Below, piece after piece: positions 22,615 through 33,556 of a stretch of 64,000 nucleotides of DNA. The translations under genes were made by a program, and so were the position numbers. This DNA comes from Saturnia japonica (Eukaryota > Arthropoda > Insecta > Lepidoptera > Saturniidae), in the NCBI GenBank assembly GCA_033032175.1, contig CM065304.1:9548001-9612000 (forward strand), written 5' to 3'. The notes under the pieces are model-generated. The model did not search any database. It was not told where the DNA came from and was given only the letters and a program-made list of their open reading frames with translations. The first letter of the stretch is position 1. Every line of letters begins with the position of its first letter.

Positions 22615-25600
22615 ATGACTTTAGAGGACCCGTTTTACGTTGTCAAGGAGTAAGTGCATATAAATGCTATGTCAAAGTGTGATGTGTTGAATAAGTGTCT
22701 CTGCTGAGCCCTATTGAATATTTTCTATACCATTGGTTATATACTATGTTTATGATTAATATAGATTTACATAAATTTTTTGCTAAGATATGTTTATAAA
22801 AGGTGTGACATTATGTTAATCTGTAAAAAAGTACCTGCATAAAGTACATGTTGTTTTAATGAGATTCTTTAAGGGAATCTATGTGAGCTTGGCAAATACA
22901 AACCTTCATAGACCCTTATAATCAACTATCTGTCAGGTTTGGTATATCACAGAACTTGATAGTGGTTTTAATCAAAATATGGTAACAGCAAAATTACTTT
23001 TCAGATATTCAGTTTCAAAAGAACATTTAGGAATCTTAACAATCATCGATTAAAAAGTACATTAAAGGAAATTCTTTATAAATATGATTATTATGGAATC
23101 GAGAATCTATTACAAGCAGTAAAGTAGTAACTATGCCATCACACAACTATTAATGACAATATTCTATATTCAAACAACATTCATGAAGTATACACATACT
23201 TGTAAGCAAACTTATTACACACACACACACACAGTTTCATTTGTAATTTGCCTCATATTTATTTTATTTTATTTTTTAAACTCATAATATGAGAGTCAAG
23301 AAACATGTAGTTGTATATTGTTAAATATAGTGAGGTGTTCAAAGCATTAAACAAGACACGCGGGCTTTATCTTCGCTGGCAGGAGATCTCAAAGGCGCCT
23401 ATTATCCCAAGCAGTCCAGAAGTTGAGTGGACTTCAACAGAGTTGAGAAATGCTCTCCGAAGTATCGAATGGGATTTAGAAGACTTGGAGGACACTATTG
23501 ATATCCTTTTTAATATGCTGTTTAGATATTTTAATTAAATCAAAGCAAATTAGTAAATATATTCTAAACCTAATTAAAGTTTAGGGGTTTTAAACTTTCA
23601 ATAATCATATGATATGTACTGTCAAACATTATTTGAACAGCATTATATCAATGCTAATGTTCTCGAATGTTTTGATTTTTCCACTTGTTGATACTTCAAT
23701 ATTTTAACTTTGCATACAAAAAAAAAACATTTGTGCATTATAATGCAATATTATTGATATAATATTTTAAAATAAATCATTGACACCTTGTGCATTGTCT
23801 TGTAGTCTTAACTAATAGATAATTATTTTTGTGTATTTCCTAAATATGGAGTAATGTTTCATTATGTAATTTTCTTAACATATTAATATAAGTATTGTTG
23901 AAAGGAATGCTTCAAAATTCAAGATAGACAATAAAGAAATTTACGACAGAAGGACTTTTATCGAAGCAACAAAACAAGAAGTCAAGGTTTCTGTTTTTCG
24001 TCTTTAGTTTACATAAGAAAATATTCAATGCTTATTTGAGGATTATATCATTTTTATTTATGAAAATAACTGAGTTGTTGTTAAGTTAGGTATGTTTCAA
24101 TTATGCATTTAGAAGTGGCATATTAATCTTGATCTTTTTTGTCCCTTTAACACATGTTTAATCTGCAGTCTACAAAGTTTTTATTTTTGACAAATAATTC
24201 TGTTTATTGACATAAACATTGTTAATGAAAATTATTCAAAATCTTACAGATTATGAAAACAAAAATGAGTTTAAACAAAAATCGTGATAATGATGGTACA
24301 GCATGGGAGCCATTGCTCGGGGATAGTCCAGTAAACTTCGTCAATTCAGTCAATTCATGGACTTCTACTCCAAAGTACAGTAAATACTCAAAGCTTGCAA
24401 ACCAGACTGACAGTCCGACTAGATTTGATTCCTACGACAATGATATCTTGGCTATGCAAGACAAAATGCTATCCAACCAAAATGATCAGTTGAATGTGAT
24501 AGGCAATTCGATCGGTTCTCTGAAGACTGTTTCTAAACAAATTGGAATGGAGCTAGATGAACAGTCGATGTAAGTGTTAAAATTTATATTCTGAGGTTTC
24601 ACTTGCGTTTTATTATTTCGGTTTCCGTCGGGCCATGGATGGTAGACATACCAGGTTCCTGGTAGAAGTACCAGGTTTCAGGGTCTTTTATCATTTATCA
24701 GCTAAACATTATGCTTGTACACGATAATATCAAATTTTGATATTGATCAAGGACCTGTCGTTAAAAAACAAAGGTCTCCAGGCGGCGCAAGACGGTAAAA
24801 GCTCCTATAGATGGCAAATTTTGGGCAAAGAGTTAAAAAGGGTTCTCCAGGGGGCGGACGATGGTATTAATTCTCTGGTATTTGCTTTTTGCTTGAGGAT
24901 ATACCAGCTTTTTTTTCAAATGCCAAGTTTTAGCGACATCTGTACTAGAATTATTGGCCACTATCTACCAACCCCTTTTGTCGCCCTGCACGGTGCTACA
25001 TGGCCCGACTGCACTATTATTTAATTTCGCTTTGCTTACTTTCTCATCTACACTTTATATGGCAATTGTTTCTCAATTTAACTTGATGTTAAATAGTAAC
25101 CTTACTTAATAAATAGCCTAAAAATTAAAAATATATTTTTGAAATATGGTGGTAATTCCAAAGATTAGAGTGATAAAAAACAAAACATACTATTTTGTTT
25201 TTGTATGCATGTAATGTTTTTTATGTTATTCGGATTTGTATGTAAACTAAGATTCCGAAAACTTCAGTTTTTGTTGAGGATTTATATTTTACAGGACATG
25301 TAACATTAATTTTTATCTTCTTTATTTTGTATAACACTAGAAATCGTCTGTGACTTCGTGCGCACTAATTATAAGTTTTAAAGAATTTTCAATATTAGTC
25401 CAGTACAACATGATTGATTTTTTTTTTAGGATGCTTGATGATTTGACTACAGAGTTGGAAAGTGCTGATTCAAAAATTGATAGCAGTTTAAAAAAAGTTG
25501 CCAAAGTACTGCACATGAACAATGGTACGTAAAAAACCGAATATATTAGTAATTTTCTTTGCTAGGTTAAAAATGCACATTAAAGAGGACCATGTATCAA

Positions 25601-26574
25601 AATAAATTTCTTAAAAAAAAACTTTCATTATACAAACAATATGATTTCCATTTTGAACTATATTTTTTTATATCAGTAATGTAGGCATTAATACCTTATT
25701 ATTCATATCATCATAAAATTTTAAAAGCAGTGGTGCTCTTGCAAATGGAGCAATCTCCAGTTCTCCTTACACCACAGTGGCACACCTTTCTCTTGACATT
25801 GTAATAAGACTACGCTTTTGTTTTCCTTCACTTGCTGAAATGTCCTTGGTCTTCCTCTTTCCTTCAATTATATGTCCTAAAGAAAACACCTACTAGGTAA
25901 ACTTGGAATGTAAAACATCTAAATACAAAGTTCCATCCAAATCGTTGTAGCCCTTTCCAAGAAATCAATTACATATCCTTTTAATATATAAAAACATCAT
26001 GTCATTATGTTTGTTTACTCTAATCTCTGAAACCACCCAGCCAATTTCAACGAAATTTTGTGAATGTGTATGGTGGTTCCAACTTGAGAAATAGGATAGT
26101 TTTGGTCACAATAAGTAGTGAAATTATCGAGATCTAAATTAAAAAAAAAAAAACAATACCCACCTTCAATATTTTTAAATTTATTATTTATGAAAGAAAG
26201 GCACATGATTCGTTTTTATGACATGTAAGCTTTCCATGGATGTTGGTTTGAGCAAAAAATTATTTACCTTTTAACACTACAATATATTAAATTATAAAAT
26301 AATAAATTCATAGTCAATTACGTTGCTAACCAATAGTTTCGATATTACTTTTTCTATACGCTTTTCCTTTCCTATTATTTTCTTCATTAGTAAATTGTAT
26401 TCGTGCGAAGCCGGGGCGGGTATTTACAAGAATAGCTCACTTAATAGTATAATAGTGGAATAGTAACATTAAATTAATTTTCAATTCTCTTTTTCAGATC
26501 GTCGTCAGTGGTTCGCTATAATAACTCTTATTATTATTTTAATTATAGTGTTAATATTATTCATTATACTTTGA
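22615..26574 (+). CDS. Stx6: Syntaxin-6, complete, six coding exons
   Basis: Coding exons are 22615-22649, 23331-23500, 23892-23986, 24250-24569, 25430-25524 and 26498-26574 (TGA 26572-26574). Phases match throughout, giving about 263 residues, close to the 255 of vertebrate STX6. The N-terminal Habc-type domain reads EDPFYVVKD, LRWQEI and LRNALRSIEWDLEDLEDTI. The Qc-SNARE motif follows (IGSLKTVSKQIGMELDEQSM, then LDDLTTELESADSKIDSSLK) with the central Gln in DEQ. Then come DRRQWFAI and one C-terminal membrane anchor (TLIIILIIVLILFIIL). Syntaxin-6 is a tail-anchored SNARE of the trans-Golgi network and endosomes, acting in retrograde and homotypic fusion. Donors are gtaagt, gtttct, gtaagt and gtacgt; the second intron (23501-23891) is U12-like instead. 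Introns hold Helitron and family B repeats. Confidence 0.93.
23217..23233. repeat. (AC)n microsatellite in Syntaxin-6 intron 1
   Basis: About eight AC units, 98 bases upstream of exon 2. Confidence 0.8.
23501..23891 (+). other. Probable U12-type intron of Syntaxin-6 with AT-AA ends
   Basis: Exon 2 ends ...GACACTATTG and the next bases are ATATCCTTTT, the U12 5' splice consensus; there is no GT nearby that keeps the frame. TTTTCTTAAC at 23870-23879 matches the U12 branch site, and the branch A is about 13 bases from the exon 3 start. Keeping the reading frame (ATT G / GT ATT GTT GAA) puts the intron end at AA (23890-23891). Using the AG one base later shifts frame. Either this is a rare AT-AA intron or a base is wrong here. 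Confidence 0.65.
24570..25429 (+). other. Syntaxin-6 intron 4
   Basis: AT-rich intron. Two short blocks (24740-24800 and 24820-24870) repeat a GGTCTCCAGGCGGCGCAAGA / GGTTCTCCAGGGGGCGGACGA-like text, an old duplication. The 95-codon ORF at 24737-25024 is not supported as an exon. Confidence 0.4.
25895..26430 (+). repeat. Family B repeat plus Helitron-like insert in Syntaxin-6 intron 5
   Basis: 25895-25978 is a family B copy (AATGTAAAACATCTAAATAC...ATTACATAT). It is followed by a Helitron-like sequence beginning TTTTAATATATAAAAACATC and ending GTGCGAAGCCGGGGCGGG near 26421. Both are non-coding, inserted in the last intron. Confidence 0.55.
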
Positions 26575-26870
26575 AAATAGGACTTTGTAAAATTGTTGAT
26601 TATTTGTGTACATTTCTGTACATTTCTGGTTAAGTGATGCGATTATTCTTGTATTTTAATTCTTATTCATTATACTTTGAAAAGTGGACTTTGTAAAATT
26701 GTTGATTATTTGTGTACATTTCTAGTTAAGTGATGGAATTATTTTTGTATTTTAATTCTTATTCATTATACTTTGAAAAGTGGACTTTGTAAAATTGTTG
26801 ATTATTTGTGTACATTTCTGGTTAAGTGGTGTGATTATTCTTGTATTTTAATTCTTATCAGTCATATTAT
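26557..26870 (+). repeat. 96-106-bp tandem repeat starting in the last codons of Syntaxin-6
   Basis: Three units of TTCATTATACTTTGAAAA..GGACTTTGTAAAATTG... start at about 26561, 26667 and 26763. Unit 1 is 10 bp longer because TGTACATTTC is doubled. The first unit includes the final codons and stop of Syntaxin-6, so the real gene end was the template of the array; the later units are 3' UTR or downstream DNA. Confidence 0.85.
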
Positions 26871-28322
26871 ATTACTAGTGGTATGCTCGCAGCTACGCAC
26901 GCATTTGTTACGTAGTAAATTATGCCCAAGTGTATATACGTGCTTATGCTTCCCGTCTACAAAATTAGATCAGAATTGGTTGAGAATTAAACTTGGATTA
27001 TTAATTAAATTTTGGATTTTCTTTTTTTTGATGTTCAGAAATTCAAAAGAAGCGTTTTACCTTACAATAATGGCATTCTCACTTTTAGAAATAGTAAAAA
27101 AAAAAAACAAGAAGCCTTTTATCTTACAATAAAACGCATATTAATTTAACTTACCTTATTCAAAGCTCAATTAAGATATAGGCATTTGAGCCGAATAACA
27201 CCAGGCAGAATTTAAAGTATAAGCTTCGAATAAGGTAAGTAAATTAATATGCGTTTTATCTTATTAACTCTTCTATTAATTTGACTTTTTTTTATGCAAT
27301 ACAGGAATGCGCTTGGCCTCAATCTTACCTGATACCTCCCCTGTAATAAGGGGGCGAGCCTATTGCCATTAATAATATATAAAGCCAAACTCCGAGCTGC
27401 TACTGAGAGTTTCATAGACTCGCTTGACCTGGGAATCAGACCCAGGTTCATGAGCACAGCAGTCGCGCTCAGGGCTACTGGGCTAATGAGGCAAGATTTT
27501 ATGTACTGAAAGAATCGGTCCCTAAACCGAATGAAAGTCAAAATAGAGTCATCATCAGTTTCATTAAAATTATCTACGACATTTTTTAACAAACTGAAGT
27601 GAATCATCCGACCAAAATATAAAGCAACAATCTAATGTTTCGTAGTAGGTACCTGAAAACATGATCATACTGGCCCTTATAACTCTCCAAGTAGGAAGCG
27701 TGACCATGTATTATTAGAGATAACATTTGTATAAAATAAGTGTACTGTTAAAGTCAATTCAAACTCTGGTGCACAATCACCAACCTGACCTAAACTTTGG
27801 CGTGCTAACACGTTAAATCGTCTTGACAACTTGAGACCATCCCATCCGAGTGGAAAGGCTAAGCGGAGCATTATATTGGAGGTGGCCCAATTCATTATTC
27901 ATCCTTATGTCTAATATTTATATGGCAGCTTGGATATGCGTTGAACCTTTTCTTATAGGCAATGATATACAAAAATCGTTTCAGTACGTAAACCATAATT
28001 GGAATTACTTATCTTCAAGTGATTTAGGACGCCCAGTTTAATACTCTTGCAAAAGCTGGAAGCAGTGCTCAGACCGAATGGCAAAATATTCATGACATAG
28101 TCCTAGATTAGGCAAAACTAGACTTAAAACTATTTGTGGGTCGCGGAAATCCTAATATGAAAATATTACTGTTGTCATTCCTACAGAATATACCTTCTAT
28201 TGATCGCTTTAACAGTTTCGGTTGGATAAGACGAGGTTTCTTACGTAAGAGTATCGTTACCCTGAAATAGTTTATATTATGAGATCTGTTGCTCCAAAAT
28301 GCAATGTAGTAATAATGTAATG
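26871..28322. other. Downstream intergenic region with a long inverted repeat
   Basis: An inverted repeat of about 37 bp (27129-27167 and 27222-27259, sharing AAACGCATATTAATTT and ACTTACCTTATTC) encloses 55 bp. 27340-27490 has GC-richer repeat-like text (CCTGATACCTCCCCTGTAATAAGG; GGGCTACTGGGCTAATGAGG). No gene is supported; the 119- and 131-codon ORFs at 26773-27132 and 27212-27607 are AT-rich and overlap these repeats. Confidence 0.4.
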
Positions 28323-28383
28323 CACTAATTTTGTTGGACAGTACACGGCCACGAGTGGCTCGTTCCGTGCAACAAAATTAGTG
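28323..28383. repeat. Perfect 14-bp inverted repeat forming a nested hairpin
   Basis: CACTAATTTTGTTG at 28323-28336 pairs exactly with CAACAAAATTAGTG at 28370-28383. Inside, CACGG (28344-28348) can pair with CCGTG (28365-28369), and CCAC with GTGG. No flanking gene explains it. Confidence 0.7.
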
Positions 28384-29395
28384 AAAGCTATGTCCATACC
28401 AGTTGCAGTGTTCCTGCGAGGTCGCTGAGCAATGCCTATGCAAGTCAATAACCTCGGAGTGTACGACGCCTCAATCTGTTAGAGTATGTAAACATACTAA
28501 GAAGCATGTCAGTAAATACCATCGTAACAGAAAATGCACTGCCAAGAACTGTACAAGAGTTCTTTATAATTTGCGTGCGCCTACGAGGATTTGCTGGCTT
28601 CACTCAACCTAAGGAACTGAAGAGATTAAGGTAATCTTTTTGGGAGGCTATGAAAGCTATTGCAATCCCGTAAGAGCGCTTAGAATCCATGAGAGGGTCT
28701 GTTTCTTTGACTCTGGTTGCAAGACAGCAGTTAAGCTTCTTCAAAAGCTAACCAATATGTAGCGACCCTGCGAAGGCGCTGAATGACAATAGCCATGAAG
28801 TTACTAGCATCGCTAGCATGCCAGCAGTGCAGCAGGAGATGCTCTAGAACTACGAGGTTCCATTGCAATGTAAACGTTTCAAGTAAATATTCACGAGAAA
28901 TAAATAGTACACGGTATCTAGCATCAAGGTACACGTCCCAACTAGCCTTTAATATTGATTTTTGTTAAGTAAGTCGCAACACGAAGCTCTCCCGAACTGC
29001 TTTATCTGTGTGCACTAAGATAATTTTTATTGTTTAATACAATGTTGTACAAAATATTGGGCCTTAGTATGTCTAAAAAATAGTTCACAATACATAAGCC
29101 ACAAAAAGCTATTTTATGACAAACAATTATTAAAAATTAAATGGGTTTATTATCATATACATGGCATATAAAGTCAATTTTATGAAGTAAATTTTTTCTG
29201 TTTATAGCAGGACACATCGTTTAGGGGATAGGGACAATTATGATAGGCTACACGGGTGCGTTGGCGTTGCGATTGTGGTGCGTTTCATTACTTGTATTAC
29301 AATCCTTTTGAACACAAAAATACAATATTAAATTTAAAAGCCACTCATTATTTAATTATAAATAACGATATTTATGGGTGATATTTAAGGGCGAT
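28384..29395. other. Unassigned sequence of mixed composition
   Basis: 28400-28980 is more GC-balanced than its surroundings, with Cys-rich short ORFs (28403-28612 plus; 28731-28934 minus), but no domain, splice context or repeat match was seen. From 28980 on it is AT-rich. Confidence 0.3.
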
Positions 29396-29949
29396 TGAAG
29401 TTTTTGGTGGGATCTTGAAGTGTCATGTTGTGGTTTTTATTTTTAACTAGCTGACCCGCGCCACTTCGTCTGTGTCACATAATAGAGAGAGGGTGGGGGT
29501 TTAGAAAGAGGGTCGTAGGTACATATAATACGATTCTGAAGTAACCGAAACTTTCTTTAATTTTCTGCGGAGTTATTTTAAAACTGTGATATCTCGTAAG
29601 ATATTCATTGAAATCAATTGATGTAAAGGGTAATTTTGTTCAAAATTAAATACGTGTGATCAATATTGTATTTATTTCAATAAGGATTAATACCATGTTT
29701 ATAGAAACACCATCGCAAATAATGCTTTATTTTAGAAAAAAAATTATTATCATAAAAAAGGGTTTTTTTAAATAAAATCACAATACTGTAGACTCGACTC
29801 GAATTTTTTAAAACGTGGGTGCTATTATTAGAGAATATTAAACACTGCCGTTAAAAACAGATACATTCACAGATGCAGCTGCATACTAAAATCTAAGTGA
29901 GCATTTTATAACTATAAAAAAAATTATAAAACTAATAGCTAATACATTG

Positions 29950-31960
29950 TTATACAGAGGGTGAGGTATTAGAGATTATTATATTCTTAATGACATTCAC
30001 GTCCCCATGTTTTATTGCCATCTTCAGGTTGTTGTCCACAATGTCTTTCGCCGAGGCACTCACCGCCCGACGGATGAATCTGCCAATCGCGTCCTTGGAT
30101 ACACTATCGTGGATCTGTAGTTTTCTCCCCTTGGTTTGGAGGATCACCACCGGTTTAAAGGTTAATCCCTGGGACTCATGAATCGTCAGGACGCGCGACC
30201 CCTTCCCTGTCCCGAAGCCCTTGCTGATTAGGGCTTTCTTCTCCACCTGAGTGTGCACTAGATAGAGGGTATCGGGGGGTTTGAGGGTATTTGCGCGCCC
30301 GAGTAACCATCGAGTCTCAGAGAACTCGTTGTCGGTTTCGATGCGTATATACCGCCGTAGACCTCACTGAATGCGTGGCCACAACCATCGGATTCCTGTG
30401 GGTGCAGAGAAGCTGTTTAGTTATTTCGGCGACTGAAGTTAGTCGGCAGTAGGACATCTCGAAGAGGTTCTCCCGATCGATGTAGGGAAGCTGGTTGAAG
30501 TCACCAATGAGGAGGATTTCGCTTGCACCCGCCAGCCGAACGGCAGTCAGGATTGCCCCGAAATGGTTCATCAGAGCCTAGTCCACGATTTGACGCGGAC
30601 GTTTCTCGTACTCCTTAAAACCATTTACGAGTATAGAGACCATGGTACGCGCTGTTTTCTCGGCTTTGCTGTCGTGCGTCTGCACCAGTTTTTCCTTAAG
30701 GTCTTTTGCTGCCTCGGTTCTAGTGGTCGCGACTGCGTCTCTTTCCACATTAAAGTTCTTCACCAGCCACGTTGTTTTCCCGCAGCCCGGGACCCAGTTT
30801 GTCCACTCGATCGTGGGTATCGCCTCAGTGCTTTCTGACGCTGTAGGATTTAAGACCCTCGATACAGTTTTCTCCTTCTCGATTATCTAGTCATCTAGCA
30901 TGATCTTCGTGCAGCGAGCCACCACGACGATGGGGTCATTCAGAGGGGTGTCAAATCTGAGCATGGGATTGGGATCCTGTGACTCGTCTTCCTCCCTTAG
31001 TACGAAACCACTGGTGGAACTGAAAGCTGCCATGTAGCTACCCGACATCTTTCCTGCGATTGTCTGGGCAGTAACGTTGTTATATATGACCGCTTCCGCT
31101 TCCTCGAGTCTCGCTTCCATAGATGCCACGATCCCCAGATGATGGTCTTTCAGGATCTTTTTACAAGTCAGCATGTTGAATTTTATCGTGGCCTCAAAGA
31201 TTTACTTAAATTCACCTTCGCCTTCACCTGACCCATATCGGCCCTGGTCCTTTTTGGCTGTGGGTCCGGTCTCGGTATCCGAACTCTCCTTTGAAGGCGG
31301 TCAATGGCGGTCTTCTGTGGATCGTGTTGAGTAGTGTGTCAGGATTGTTAGTAATTGCGTTATGGCCAAAGATGGTCCTCTCTCCGGACTGCCGCCTGCT
31401 GCTGTCCTTGCGACTTCTTTCTCGGCTGCTACCTTTAGCTGCAGTCTATCGGCTCCACTTAACTCGGCTTTGGGGTCGGTGAAGGTAGGTACCCTTGTTA
31501 GTTTGTCGCGTACTAAAAAACTGAGGCTTGCACCCTTGTCCTCGTACACGACCACCTCATGGAGTTTAGAGGCTGCAACGCATCCCAAAAGGTCTGCCAC
31601 CTCTCTCTTCTCATACTCCACCTCCATCGCATCGAAACTAATCCTGCGTGGTGTTGTTTCCGCTACTGACTACCTCCCCATACGGGAACGCAATGTACAT
31701 ACCTGTGCGTATGGCGTCCTGGCACCCCATGCAAGCAGCGCTATGACCTTATTCTTGGTCCGCACCAGCTTGCATGTGGTACCCAACACCACAGTCACTG
31801 GCAGGGCGTCGTAAACTTTACGCCTCATCGCTGTTCTAGAAGTACTCCCGTTCATCAGCTTGGCTAGGCCGGGCGAAATCGCAATATGGTTCCAAGATCC
31901 CACAAGGCAGAAACTTATGCCAAGCCTCTCGTGGTTGTTGTCCATAAAGAGGGCCACCCC
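29950..31960 (-). pseudogene. Decayed positive-strand RNA-virus-type SF1 helicase region (endogenous viral element)
   Basis: The minus-strand frames, broken by several stops and shifts, hold superfamily 1 helicase signatures in the right order. Walker A reads GCGKTT near 30790. Motif II is DEA-like near 30585, split by a stop. Motif III reads LIGDFNQLPY near 30495. A motif V-like TIHESQGLTF lies near 30165. Motif order and the GDFNQLPY form fit the helicases of virga/nege-like plus-strand RNA viruses, fossils of which are known in insect genomes. Upstream frames (30887-31957) are GC-rich and open but unrecognised, perhaps linker sequence of the same source. It is non-functional as read. The GC content is well above the flanking DNA, which supports a foreign origin. 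Confidence 0.75.
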
Positions 31961-32099
31961 CCAAACCCTGATACCAGGCTCCCCTCTCTACCCGTACGAT
32001 AGCAGTTGGTCCGCTGTCATGTAGCGGGTCAATTGGGGTTGAGGTACTGGTTCTGGATCGTTGACTAGTGTGTGAGGTATGTGAGGTGAGTGTTGGGGT

Positions 32100-32975
32100 T
32101 GCGCTGGTGTTGAACTTGTCTTATTCCTATCGGCTGTCACGCAGAAGATTTTGTCTGCGAAGTCTAGGAGAAAATGCCCACTGGTCTGCTCTGCAAGCAA
32201 AATTGAGTAAGATTGGGCAGTTCCAGAGGCAGATCCAGCCGCGACTGAAGGTCGTGTCTGGCGGCCGAGAACCTGGGGCACTCCAGTATTAGGTGCCACA
32301 TCGTCTCCCTCTCCTGCGGATTACACTCGAATCTTGGGTTGTCTTTTAGCTTGAATCTGTGGAGATATTCGTCTATGCCCCCTTGTCCCGTCAAGATTTG
32401 CACTTGGGCGGGAGTCCACTACACCTTCCTCGCAAGCCGAAATGCGTCGGCTATGTTGGGAAGGAAGATCTTCATGACACTACCCGTGCAGGAGGAGTCA
32501 TAATGGTTCTGCCAACGCTGGACTGACTCCTCTCTGATCTTCCTCTTGACGTAGGACGCAGGGATAGAATCGTAGTCTGGGGGTGCGTCACTGAGTGCCG
32601 CCGACTTCGCGAGCTCGTACGACCGCTCATTTCCGGCAGTTCCGACGTGTGTCCTCAACCACGAGAATCGAACATCTCCTCCCATTTCTCGTATATCTCT
32701 CACGCATTCCTATATGGCATTCTGTAACGAATGAGTGTTAGCATGGGGTTACTTAGCAGATCCAGGGCCTATCTGGAATCGCTCCAAATCGAGGTCTCTG
32801 CACTTTCCCTAATTTGCTGAGTCGCCCCAAAAAGCGTATATAGTTCAGCCTGGTAGACTGTGCAAGTCTCGTGTAACTTGTATTTGGAGGAACTCACCTC
32901 TCTCCCTCCTTTCTAATAACTGATAGCAGCTCCCAACTCCTCCCTCTATCTTGCTGCCGTCCATAAAAAAGGTTA
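32100..32975 (-). pseudogene. LINE (jockey/R1/I-group) ORF2 3' end: RNase H and C-terminal zinc motif
   Basis: In minus frames: FMDGSKIEGGVGS near 32960 (first RNase H Asp), YQAELYTLFG near 32855 (Glu), SIWSDS near 32790 (Asp, then a stop), and HVGTAGNERSYELAKSAA near 32640 (the usual HxGxxGNExAD/A block, with Asp changed). Then comes a C-terminal GYLHRF-like block with ECNPQERETMWHLILECPRF at about 32310, the usual Cys-rich tail of these ORF2 proteins. Stops near 32700 and 32790 and missing RT and endonuclease domains make it a fragment. Confidence 0.8.
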
Positions 32976-33024
32976 TATTGAGTCAAGCATAAAAGATAGC
33001 GAAATGCTATCCCGGACATTGTTT

Positions 33025-33556
33025 TAGAACCTTTTAAGAGAAATAATTCCCTCACACATGATAATAATACGTAACTTTAACCAATTAGGTACACAGCACA
33101 TGCAACGGAAGCTCTTAAAAGCAATAAATTTTCCCCATTATTGCAACATTTTTCATTGTTGCTCCGCTCCTATTGGCCGTAGCGTGATGATATATAGCCT
33201 GTAGGAGCTCAGGGGTGAACGAATGATACCACTTCCAAATTGATACTCGTTTATTACAACAATTAAACCTATAGTTATATAAAAATACCAACTCGTTTGA
33301 CCAATGAAAAATGTGCTTATCACCTACATAAAAATGGAGCTGTGGAGCTGACGTTAGTTGCAGGCATCTCGCTCCCACTAGTTGCCAGCGCATATCGCGG
33401 CCTGCTCGCACACTATAAAAGCGATCGCCAATCTATCAGTGCATAGCTGTTTCCCGCCGAAGATGCGTTAGCTTGAACTGGTGACGTATCGCTCAAGATA
33501 GCCACTACGATTTAGCTCGCACCACGGTTCGTTTTCATTGACTGCCACCTGCTGCC
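33025..33556. other. LTR-like stretch and TATA-containing leader before gag
   Basis: 33034-33095 (AAGAGAAATAATTCCCTCAC, ...GTAACTTTAACCA) matches 9786-9830, the end of the errantivirus-like LTR. At 33413-33420 is a TATAAAA box, followed about 25 bases later by ATCAGTGC, an arthropod-like initiator (TCAGT). This could drive the plus-strand gag at 33557. A promoter is plausible but inferred from motif spacing only. Confidence 0.4.

Noticed and set aside
26773..27132. A 119-codon ORF downstream of Syntaxin-6
   Set aside because: It begins inside the tandem repeat and runs through AT-rich DNA; no domain.
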